In this document: positions 47,430-58,500 of the stretch, one piece after another
Layout: every line of letters begins with the position of its first letter
Position numbering within the stretch: the first letter of the stretch is position 1
Notes under the pieces: model-generated
What the model saw: only the letters and a program-made list of their open reading frames with translations
Told to the model about the DNA's origin: nothing
Databases searched by the model: none
Translations under genes and position numbers: made by a program
NCBI RefSeq assembly: GCF_965363235.1
Contig: NC_134845.1
Coordinates: 31,188,524-31,252,523 of the forward strand
Reading direction: 5' to 3'
Origin: Mytilus galloprovincialis
Lineage: Eukaryota > Mollusca > Bivalvia > Mytilida > Mytilidae
DNA length: 64,000 bases

Positions 47430-48010
47430 TGAGATGTGGTATGATTGACAGTGAGAGTGAGACAACTATCCGCCTTCGTTCAAATGAAGTGGATGTCAGC
47501 AATTATAGGCAAACATAGTATTACACCAACAATAATTAAAAACATACCGTATGCTGGGGTATAAAATGTCCTGGTATGAAAGAAATCAATCGAGAAAAAA
47601 AAACAGTTTACGAAAAACAAGTATGACAGATATGAACCCACGACAACCACTGGACTACAGGCTCCGGACTAATAAAGAATAGGCGAATAAAACATGTTTG
47701 CGAGCGCACATCCTCCCCTAGGCTGGAACAGTAGTATAACAGAACAAATAAAAAAAGTTATCAAAAGCAGTTGAAAAAGGTCTTCGGCTGTTGTATGCTC
47801 TTTGGTCGGGTTGTTGTCTGTTTGACATATTCCCAATTTTTATTCTCAGTTTTATTAACTCATCAGATATATATATAAATAGAAAAACATCTAATAAAAC
47901 ACAGAGTGGATGTGGACGGGTATTTATACATCCCCACAATAGAAAGACACTCACTACAAATGTGAGAGTACTCACAGTTACTAACAGTTAGTGCAAAGCC
48001 AAAAATAACT
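47430..48010 (+). repeat. Dispersed Repeat A, long diverged copy
   Basis: Starts 'GAGATGTGGTATGATTGACA', includes 'GACTACAGGCTCCGGACT' and 'CAGTAGTATAACAGAAC', and continues into the downstream half ('TGGACGGGTATTTATACATC', 'CAATAGAAAGACACTCAC') shared with 27390-27475. It suggests the full repeat exceeds 500 bp. Confidence 0.65.
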
Positions 48011-48179
48011 AATAACAAAATATCATCATCTATCTAATGCTTAAATCACATACATCTTGAAACGAATGATAATAAAAAGGGGCCGTTTAAAAAGATATGC
48101 ACTATAATTTCGGCCTGTTTTGAGTTAATTGTTATTGGCATAAAGTGTTTGAGGTTTGATCGAAAATCCAAATAATAGT

Positions 48180-48630
48180 AAAAAGTCATATCACAAAAAT
48201 ACCGAACTCCAAGGACAAATCAAAACGGAAAATCCCTCATCGAACGGCAAAATAAAAACTAAAACACATCAAACAAATGGATAACAACTGTCATATTCCT
48301 GACTTGGTACAGGTATTTTCTTAATATGTAGGAAATGGTGAATACAACCTGGTTTTATGGCTAGCAAAACCTCTCACTTCTATGACAGTCGCATCGAATT
48401 CCATTATATTGGCAACAATGTGTGAACAAAACAAACAGACATAATAGGTAAAAATGTCAAAAATAAGGGTACAGCAGTCAACATTGTGTTATAATATTAA
48501 TCAATATGAAAACAAATAAATATGTAACAAAGAATCGCAAAAGGCAAATAGACAAAGCAAATAAGCAAAATATGAAAGACAAGAATACAAAAAATTACAA
48601 AAGCACAATAACATAATGACGGGTAGAATA
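48180..48630 (+). repeat. Dispersed Repeat B, long copy
   Basis: 'TCACAAAAATACCGAACTCC', 'CTGACTTGGTACAGGTATTT', 'CTATGACAGTCGCATCGAAT', 'GGGTACAGCAGTCAACATTG' and 'ACATAATGACGGGTAGA' in the same order as 6770-7200. Repeat A follows directly. Confidence 0.8.
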
Positions 48631-48659
48631 AAGTAAAATCGCAAAAATATGGAACAAAA

Positions 48660-48970
48660 AAAGAAGATGTGGTATGATTGCCAGTGAGACAACTCTTCAC
48701 AAGTAACCAAATGACACAAAAAGCAACAATTATAGGCCTCCGTACGGCCTTCAACAATGAGCAAAGCCCATACCGCATAGTCAACTATAAAAGACACCGA
48801 AATGACAAATGTAAAATAATTCAAACGAGAAAACGGATTTATTTACGTACAAAACAATGAACAAAAACAAATATGTAACACATACATAAACGACAACTAC
48901 TGAATTACAGGCTTCTTTATTGGGACACACCTACAGAATTTGGCGGGGTTAAACATGTTAGCGGGATATG
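48660..48970 (+). repeat. Dispersed Repeat A, copy adjoining Repeat B
   Basis: 'AAGATGTGGTATGATTGCCA', 'CCGTACGGCCTTCAACAATG', 'CCCATACCGCATAGTCAAC' and 'GGCGGGGTTAAACATGTTAG', ending near 48968. Confidence 0.8.
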
Positions 48971-49059
48971 ACTATATCAAAGAGGGTTCGTGTAAACAAT
49001 GAAGTGCTGAATACTGGGCTGGAGATATCAACGGGGAAACAGCAGAGGTATTGACCCAG

Positions 49060-49240
49060 TGGTTGTCAACAAACTCATCATGGTACCAAGATCACAATTT
49101 TGTACGCCAGACGCGCGTTTAGTTTACAAAAGACTCACCTGTGAAAGTCGACACAAAAACGCGTAAAAGGACAAATAAAGTACGAAGTTGAACAGTTACT
49201 GTATTACAAACTCAAATTCCCTAAAAGTTTTGCAAAATAC
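49060..49240 (+). repeat. Dispersed Repeat C
   Basis: 'CATGGTACCAAGATCACAAT', 'CGCCAGACGCGCGTTT', 'AAAGTACGAAGTTGAACAG' and 'CTAAAAGTTTTGCAAAATAC'. Related copies lie at 54150-54295 and 58860-59050. Confidence 0.7.
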
Positions 49241-49632
49241 AGATGAGGTTATCTCTTTCTTGGTTGGAAAATCTAAAGTATTTTGAACTTCTCAACGTCT
49301 TGTTAACATTTGATAGCAAGCTTATGTTTTGTTTGTATTGTTAGCATATATTAATTTATAAATATCTGTCTGGTTTTTATTTTCAAGACACTAGATAGCT
49401 ACACGTATAGTAACTGTTAGGTTATGTAGTTCCATCAATTTTCTGATAGAATACAAATGCGTAGCACAATAAGAAGTAAAAGAAAACTAAAACTCTGATT
49501 TTCTCAATGACTGTGATTTCTAGAATGAGTACAATAATATATAATAAAAATGTCGAAAATGTTAATAATCATATTTATTAACCAACTAAGTACATTAATG
49601 TAAAAAAATGACTGTTTATTATAAACCCTAAC

Positions 49633-49742
49633 TGGCCTTAATACAGACAAACTGGGCATTAATACAGGGACATTACAGAAAAACAGGGCCATTACAGAAA
49701 AACAGGGCCATTACAGAAAAAACAGGGCCATTACAGAAAAAA
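49633..49742. repeat. 19-21 bp tandem array CAGGGCCATTACAGAAAAA
   Basis: Three clean units (differing in A-run length) preceded by two or three diverged ones ('CTGGGCATTAATACAGGGA'). Confidence 0.85.
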
Positions 49743-52050
49743 AGTGTTAATATCAAATATAATAAACTTATGTAATTTTTATATTTATATTAACATAGCC
49801 GCCGATTTTAAAATATAGGGATCACTGTTCATCCTGTTTTTTTTTTAACATATAACTTCTGTCAACGTAATATCTTGGATATTTGGTTTATTTATAGCTT
49901 TATGATGGGGAAGTACAAATCATTTTTTTCAAACTAAACTGTCATTTAAAGAGTAGACAGTACATCAAGTTAGCAGCAACACATGTACCTTTGTTCAGTT
50001 GGTTAATAAATGTATTAAGAAATGGGTGTTTTTATAATGGCTCTGTTATATGTCCTCAGTCAGTAATAATGGCCTCGGATGTCTGTAATAGCACTCGGCG
50101 TTACCTCAGGCCATTACAGACTTCCTCGACCATTATAAGACTATAAAAAATATTGTAAAAATATAAACTTCGTTATTTTACAAACATAACGTGTACAACT
50201 CAATTCATGCAACATCAATTTGTATTCCATGTACACTGTAATGTTGCCCTGGTTTCTGATCCTTACTATGCTCATCGATGAAAGGTAAAGCTGCCACATC
50301 GTCACACATCAAGCTAACTGAAATAAATATATATATATCGAAATGTCAGAAAATGAACTAGTATGTTGCTTATGATTTCTGTACTTATACGGTGACAATC
50401 ACAAACGATAAATCCATACTTTTAGAAAGTACAGACGTTAATAAATGTTAAACTAACGCAAAAGTAAACTTTACAATTGTTCGATGCAGGAGTTAAGTGA
50501 GATGTAATACATAGTCATTATAGTTATTAGACATGAACATCATAGTACCAACCTTAGGAATAAAGATTTATTTTCAAATCAAATACAAAGTGTCATATTT
50601 ATTATGCATCAGTGCTACAGATTGCGGATTATTTTTGAATAATCCGACATCAAGTTCGCATCCTGTTAATTCCTAAAAAAAATAAACGGTAACTTTCCGC
50701 CTTATCACCTCCCTACTTTGTTTTCCCTCTTCTTCTCGTTTTACTATAGCCCCTGTATATATTTGTACGTACATAACATCTGCTTATCGAAATTTAATCT
50801 TTATTGATATAAAGTAGTTAGAATATTTTTAGCGTCTTTCAATCAGAGTTTATACTGTTTAAATTGGCACTAGTTGTTAAATTCATGTTGAACGATTTGA
50901 CCAAAATTATCATATTGGATTTATAACAATGTAAAATATTTATCCAAATTATAAAAAGGCATGGGCTCGATAATATGTAGCTTCGTTTCATGTGTATTGA
51001 AGTCTAGACGTCATCTTATTAACTATCGAGTTGACCTCCGAAGACCATGGTCATAAAAGCGACATATACATAAATATAGATATACATAAATTGCGAACTG
51101 GATTTTTCTAGGTGTGTTCAATTTCAGATTACAGTTTGAAAATATATGTTAATCATCGTATAAGAAAGATTTTTTTTTTTTATCGAATTAGTCAATCAAA
51201 TGAGTTACCTTTGTTCTACTTTCAAGGTTGACATTCTGTTCCTTTTAATAACTTAACATGCACAATTCATGAGTGTTCATATCTAGCTAAGGGGTTAAAT
51301 TAAAGTTCACGTGAGTACGTTTTTTTTTAGGTCGAATTACTCACTTGCAAGTGAATAATTAATTATCCTAGCTTATATTGATAAAATTGAAGTAGACTGG
51401 CTGCTAAAACCGAATTATACTTCAGATGTGAAAGTAAAAATGTTTTGGTTATCAGTTACTCAATAAACATACTCCATTTTTGTCTGAACGAAACTTTAAG
51501 TCCGCCCTAGCTATGAACATTGAATTTGAAGATTTGAAAATATTTTGTCACATATCACGTATTGATAACGAATAAAGAGGGAGAAAAAGTCACTCTCAGT
51601 TTTTATTGGAACGTAATTAACGTTGGTGTCAATATATGTTATATTTGGTTTACACATATTCCCCAAAAACAATCCATTGTAGTACTTTATTTCACAGAAG
51701 GTTTTAATGACTAACGATTAATTCAATCTCTTCTGGTGTTAAATAATAGATTTTTGACATATATAAGAAATATATCTAATTATTTATTGATATCTGTCAA
51801 AATAAAAATAAATGTGATGAAAAGTTGCAGAAAAAGCAAAAAAGTTCCAAAAAACGTTTAAACTACTTATTAAATCTGTATGTTTTTTTTGTCTGAATTT
51901 GATACGACATTGATAATTGAATTTATATCAAATGCCTTTTTCGGCTATAAATTTATTTTCCTTTAAAATACCATACAGTTGTCCTTCTTTGCAATTGCTT
52001 CTTAATTGATATAAGAACGTAACATAAATAGCAAACTGAACTATTCCAAA
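49743..52050. other. AT-rich intergenic stretch with one hairpin
   Basis: The hairpin at 50068-50134 (AATGGCCTCGGATGTCTGTA... and its near-inverse) uses the same GGCCATTACAG word as the tandem array at 49633. The rest shows no gene; it lies downstream of the 3' end of the second GT7 gene. Confidence 0.45.
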
Positions 52051-52051
52051 G

Positions 52052-52507
52052 CATTTTTTAATAAGACGAAGTTGACGATGCACAAGCTGCAAAAATCCCC
52101 TTTTCATTATGTTTTTGTGGCGAGGTTAATTTTGTTCATTAACTCATTCATTGCTCAGAATCAACGATTTTGAAAAACTTGAATGTTTTTTGTTTCATAC
52201 CTTTCAATCATTATCCTGGCCAATGTCTACCAAAATATAATTAAACAACGGTTTCTTTCCTTTTTTAAGCGAGTTGTAGGTTAAGTTATTTAAACCATCC
52301 ATTCTCCGAGTTTCTGCCGAAAAGCTCAAATATTTTCTTCTGCAATAAATGAATAATGTTTTACGTGAAAACAGTGTTTCGTTTAAGAAAATGTTACACA
52401 AAGCATCTAATAATTACTGGTTAATTGTCTAATCAGGGATTTGGCTACCACAAATTAATTAAAACTTTTACTAATTTATTCCATTTTTTAATAAGACGAA
52501 GTTGACG
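52052..52507. repeat. 26 bp direct repeats flanking the terminal GT7 exon
   Basis: CATTTTTTAATAAGACGAAG followed by TTGACG occurs identically at 52052-52077 and 52482-52507, 430 bp apart, with the last exon of the second GT7 gene (52204-52339) in between. Confidence 0.9.
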
Positions 52508-55500
52508 CTTCCATTGGATGTTGGATACGTACTGATAGATTATCTAGTCTTAGATACATGATGTTTTATTAGTTTTAATTAGATTCTAACTATGTGAGTA
52601 CTTTCAGATCGGTACTTCGTGTCTTTTTGTTGTTGGGACCCATCCACGAGTACGTCCACTCTGCGTTTTTTTGTAATATGTATTATTATTTGTATCCTTC
52701 TGATGAGGTAACTTAATCTTTTGCAACTGATCTTCATATTTCATTCTTATGTTGTACTGTTATACCACTGTTTAATGTTTGGGGACGGTTGGGATCCCGC
52801 TGCTCACATGTTTAACACCGCCATATTCTATATGTATGTACCTGTCCCAAGTCAGTAGCCTGTAATTCATTAAGAAATCGACAACCATAGAACTATTTGA
52901 CATCTTAATAACTCGTTATAATGTTCTTTTATTTGTGTTTGAAAAGTTTTCACATTTACTGTTTAGTCGATTTTTAGTTATAACCTTTTGATCTTTATAC
53001 TTCCCGCCATGTGCTTTGGTATTATTTTTGTGTATTCTTGTTTTTAATTTTTGTTATGTGCTTTGTCTATATGCCATACTGTATTATCTTTGTTGACATA
53101 TTTGTTTGTTTTATAGTGATCAGATTATTTTTGATATTTTCACCTTTTATGCCTATTTTTTTGTGCCCTATATTTTGTTAATATATGAAATTTAATGCGA
53201 ATGACACACAAGTAAGAGTTGAAGCTAGCTATAAAACCAGGTTCAATCAGGTACCACAGTTTTGTACATAGGAAGATGCCCGAAGCAAGTCATTAATATG
53301 AAAGTTGTCTCCATTCGCTTCGTGTGATTCAGCTTTTAATTTTTCGAATTCGATGAGGACATTTTCCTTGGAGTTCGGTATTTTTGTTTTTTTTCTACTT
53401 TTTCCTTTATATGCTTCAAAAAGGAATATATTTCGGTATTATGTAAGCTGATTAGTTGCTGTCATAAAAAGGATTACACTAAACAAATTCCCACCTATCA
53501 CTACTTTTCAATGCTTCTTTGTGGAGTACACTTCCACAAATACCAAAATCTTCAAATGGTCTAATCAATTTATAATCATGGTATAATATTCTGGAAATAA
53601 AAAGGAAAACATTAAACTTAAATAATTGCAACAATTATTTTTTTCCTGCAACGTGTTTATGAGACTCCTCATGGAGATTATATGATTACTTGGCTGTTCT
53701 TATATTCTGATTGTGATTTTTGGTTTACCAGACCAAATATGTCATGATTATTCGATAATCTAGAACTGTATTTTTGACTATTTGATTATCTTATTTAAAT
53801 TGATTAGGCGATTACACAGCATCAGAACTTAAACAGACTATATCTTTGCTTGCGAGTATGTATGTACATACAAGTGTCATTAAATGCTATCTACACTCTA
53901 TGCAAGATGTACTTATTATCTACGCAAAAGACATCTACAATAAAGCAATAATAATATAACTATTCTCATTTATATAATATTCAAATACTGTACTTAAACA
54001 TTGTTTCAATATAGAGTTTATTTCATGTATATGCAGTGTGTGAGGTGGTATTGGAGCAAAGACGGAAACTGATAAAACCTTATCATACTTCGTAAAATTT
54101 TATGGACGCCATCATGAGTTGGTTGACCGTTATGGAATAATTAGTTATCAAAGGTACCAGGATTATAATTTAGTACGCCAGACGCATGTTTCGTCTACAT
54201 AACTCTCATCAGTGACGCTCATATCAAAATATGAATAATGCCAAACAAGTACAAAGTTGAAGAGCATTGAGGATCCAAAATTCCAAAAAGTTACCGTTAT
54301 ACACATGATATCGGATATGCTCTTTATGTCGTTACTACAATCCCGTTCCATTTACACTAATGTGACCTACAGAATTAGCTAATAACCGGCTTCATAATAA
54401 CATGAGCAACACAACAGGTGCTACATGTGGAGTAGGGTCTGCTTAGGCTTCCGGATTACCTGAAATCACCTCAAGTTTTTGATGGGGTTCGTGTTGTTGT
54501 ACCCCTATTAATGACATTTAATCCACGCATCATTGTCAAAATAAAGGAATTGGATGCGACTGTCGTACAAGTGAGAGGTTTAGCGCTATTAAACCTGGTT
54601 CAATCCAACACATTTTCTACATTTCAAAATGCCTGTACTAAGTCATGAATAAGACAGTTGTTGTCCATTCGTTTGATGTGTTTTAACATTTGATTTTTCA
54701 ATTTGATTAGGGACTTTGTGTTTTGAATTTCCTCGGAGTTCGATATTATTGTGGTTTTACTGTTTGCTCAAATTAAGTATTAGGATATGTTCAAATATAT
54801 TATAAAAGAAAAAGTTCATTGGGCTTTTTCAAAGCTACAGGTTGTGAACAAATGGCACATTTTGTACGGATTTCACAGAAAATATTGATTATTCTGTTTT
54901 TAGAAGATCATCTTTATGAAAAAAAAATCGATATTCAAAATAGAAGACGATAAGATAGCTCTTTAAAAATGCATTCAGAACTTTAAAAGAAACAATGGAT
55001 TCACTGAACGTTTTCTCCAGCTACATTTATGACGTAAACTATAATGTTTCATGAGAAGTTATACCATTTCTAAGTTACCTCCCATATACCCCAATTACAA
55101 AACCATAATTACAACAAAAATAACATACCTTTATAAACATATTAGTTATTATAAGTTGAAGTAAAAACAAATCACAATACTTAATTACATTTCTGCATCA
55201 AATATTGTTGACTTTACTCGAAAACACTTAAAATGTAACCACATATGCGAAATGTCTAAGAGAAGGACGAAAGATACCAGAGGAAAACATAGAAAACTAA
55301 AGACTAAGCAACACGAACCCCACCAAAAACTGGGGGTGATCTCAGGTGCTCCGGAAGGGTAGGCAGATCCTGCTCCACATGTGGCACCGGTCGTGTTGCT
55401 TATGTATTTCAAATCCGGTAAAAAATTCAATTCGTTAGGTCACAGCCGTGAAAAGGGAAGGATATTGTAGTAACGACATAAGGAACATATCCGATATCAT

Positions 55501-58500
55501 CTGTGAAACAGTTATTCAATAATGGTCAACCAACTCGTGATGGCGTCCGTAAAATTTACGAAGGGATGATTTCAACTTCACCGTTTGGAACTCTTGGTTT
55601 AATAACTTCCTTGGGAGTAGCAATCCTCTATCAAGGAAATCATGATAGGAAATACAAGCCCGGTAATATCATATCTATTGGGAGATATATACTCCCATGC
55701 AGGTGCTGCATGGATGTTAGAACACAGAAATGGAAAGTTCACAATTGGGAAGCTGAAATCATTTCTTTGGTCGTAAAGGTTTGTTTTCAATCGACCATCT
55801 TTGTCAATTTCTAGGTGTAAGTCAAGATATGAGGCAGACTTAATTGTATCTGTAGTATTCTTAACTCTAGTTCGATTGGATAGTTTCGTTCAACATAGTC
55901 ACCAACATTTTGTATTGTTTAGTGAGAGCACATCATCTATATAGCTGAAAGTTAAGTTGAAGGATGTTACTAACTTCTTATTTTTCTTCCTAAGAAGTTC
56001 CTATATGAAGTCAGCCTCATAATAATAAAGAAAACAAGTCGGCAAGAAGAGGGGCGCAATTGGTTCCCATTGGAATTCACGTCCTTCAAACATTACAAAT
56101 ATGTTTTCAATCAATAAATCAAGCATCTTGACAATGTCAGTTTCAGATAATCAATCAATAAATCAAGCATCTTGACAATGTCAGTTTCAGATAATTTTTT
56201 GTTTGAATCAGAGTGATTCTTTACAAAATAGAATGTTTCTTTCCCCAAGACAAGATACTTGTATTTTCGTTCGCTATTCATTTTAATGGAACAAAGTAAT
56301 ACCAACTCTTTAAACCTGTCTTGTTGGCATAGGGAATACTTGTGTAAAGTGTAGAAAAGTCAAATGTTTAAATACTATTGCAAGATGAGAGAGTCTTAGA
56401 TTGTATGTACTCTAAAAGATCTTTCGAATATTATAGTATCCACATCTGATTCACGCCACCTCTGGAATAGGCAGTTTTACAATAACTATATAACTTTGGA
56501 GCCCGGCTTTGATTGGTGATGAAATGGATGTTAAAAATTAAGAGAGCGGTTTCGTGGAGCACTTGGAAGACCCAGCAATTTACCGTTGTATATAAGGATA
56601 TTTATGTAGTTAATGTATCCAATATAGTGATGGAAGATCCAGTTCTTCATTTGTGGTTGAAATTCCAAAGGAACAAAGAACAGACCTATGATTATCCAGG
56701 ATGTCCTCTTTGGTAAGTGTCGTGAGGGTAAATGTTGAGTTTCAAAGTGAATTGCCAATACCTAATCCATTTATCAAGCAGTTTATTTTATGACATTTAC
56801 ATACAAAAACGATATTGTTTCGGGCTTTATCCGCGGGGACAACAACATATTTGTCATGGAGGTAGGACAAGTTCACAACGAGCCATCATACATCTAATAT
56901 TTAAGTGATGTTTTTGTAAGATGTCATTGTCTTTTAAATTATCGATTTTTCATTGGTCTGGACGTGTGTACATTCAAGACAATTGTCTCCCGCTCAACCA
57001 TGTGATAGTTTAAATTGTCGCCCTCGTTTTAACAAATAAAAATCTGGCATTTTAACATAAAGCATCATAAATTATAGTTGTTAGCCATACAGTACCAATT
57101 AAATTTATTTGACGACAGTGTAACAATTAATTGCATTATCGTATAACATGATAAAGTATATTTTAGCTTTTTTATATCTTTCTTGTATGTTCAGGTTTGT
57201 AAAATATTTTGTATTTACGTAGTCTGGACATAGAAATTATTTTTCAACATGAAAAACCGTCGGAATTGACTTCTGAAGCAAATGGAAGTTGTACCATTTT
57301 TTGTACTTTCTTCCATATCAAAATGTTTACTAGTAAATGAAGATCTCTGAGGTCGTAGAATATATTTTAAAAGTTATAGCAAGTCCTGAATGTGTGGCGA
57401 TCGCGACATGTTGTTAGATATATAAATTTAAAACAATGTTCAAATCTATGATTGCGTTGGATAAAAACCTCAATATAGATTATAGGTTGCACTTTGTAAA
57501 TACAGCTGTTTCTCAAAACACGCCTCTTTTGGGGAGTAATTGAATATTCATAGAAAATTTTGTTTACATACTGGTTCCCAGTTATGCTCTCTGTGTTCCA
57601 TATCGCAGAGACAGAACTTGGGAATGTTACCAGTAAATAAACACGTGCATATTGTTTACATTGAAATCTGTGGTAACCTTTCATTCGAGGTAGGGGTAGT
57701 TAAGAAAATTAGTGTAAGTTTAAACTCTGATAAGTTCAGGGCATATAAACGTTGAAAATATGCCGCACAGCCCTATATTTTGACCTTTGAAAAAAATTGT
57801 GGTGCATATGAACTTTCAATTCTAGGATAAGATTTTTTTCAAAACTTCATAGTCAAAGTGGTACAGTTTTAGCCGTAAAAGGAGTTCCTATGGGAAATTG
57901 CATTGTCAATATTTACAGAAATGCAACCTATAATCCTATAGATTGTATTTTGTAAATACAGCTGCTTTCAAACCACGCCTCTTTTTGGGAGATACCTATT
58001 ACTCATGTTAATTTGTTAACGTACTGGTTCCCATTCATGATGTTTGTGGTTCATCTAATATAGATACATCACTTGGGAATGTGACCAGTATAAAAAAACA
58101 TGGTAGCGCCTAAATTTTAATTTTAAGAGGTCCAAAAATGGAGGTTAGGGTAATATAGAATTGAAATATAAGTTTAAACTCTTAGAAGTTCAGGGCATAT
58201 AAATGTTGAAATTATGCCATACAGCCCTATATTTTGACCTTTGAATAACATAGTAGTGCATATAAACTTTCCGTTCTTGGATATCATTTTTCACGAAACT
58301 TCATACTAAAAGTGTCAAAGTTTTAGCTGCAAAGGGAGTTTCTGTGGGAAATTGCATTGTCTATATTTACAGAATTGCAACATAAATTGTATGGAATGAT
58401 GTGTCTCCACAACCTTTCAATCTGACTAAGTCAATGTGCCTTCACCGTTTCAAGTTTTCATTAGAGCAATTGTAGAACTAGATGGTATACGGATTTAACA

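Noticed and set aside
48497..48824. Long minus-strand hydrophobic frames
   Set aside because: They lie wholly in dispersed Repeats A and B and recur with every copy.
55503..55814. 103-residue plus-strand frame
   Set aside because: It is antisense to the decayed reverse transcriptase, whose motifs are on the minus strand.
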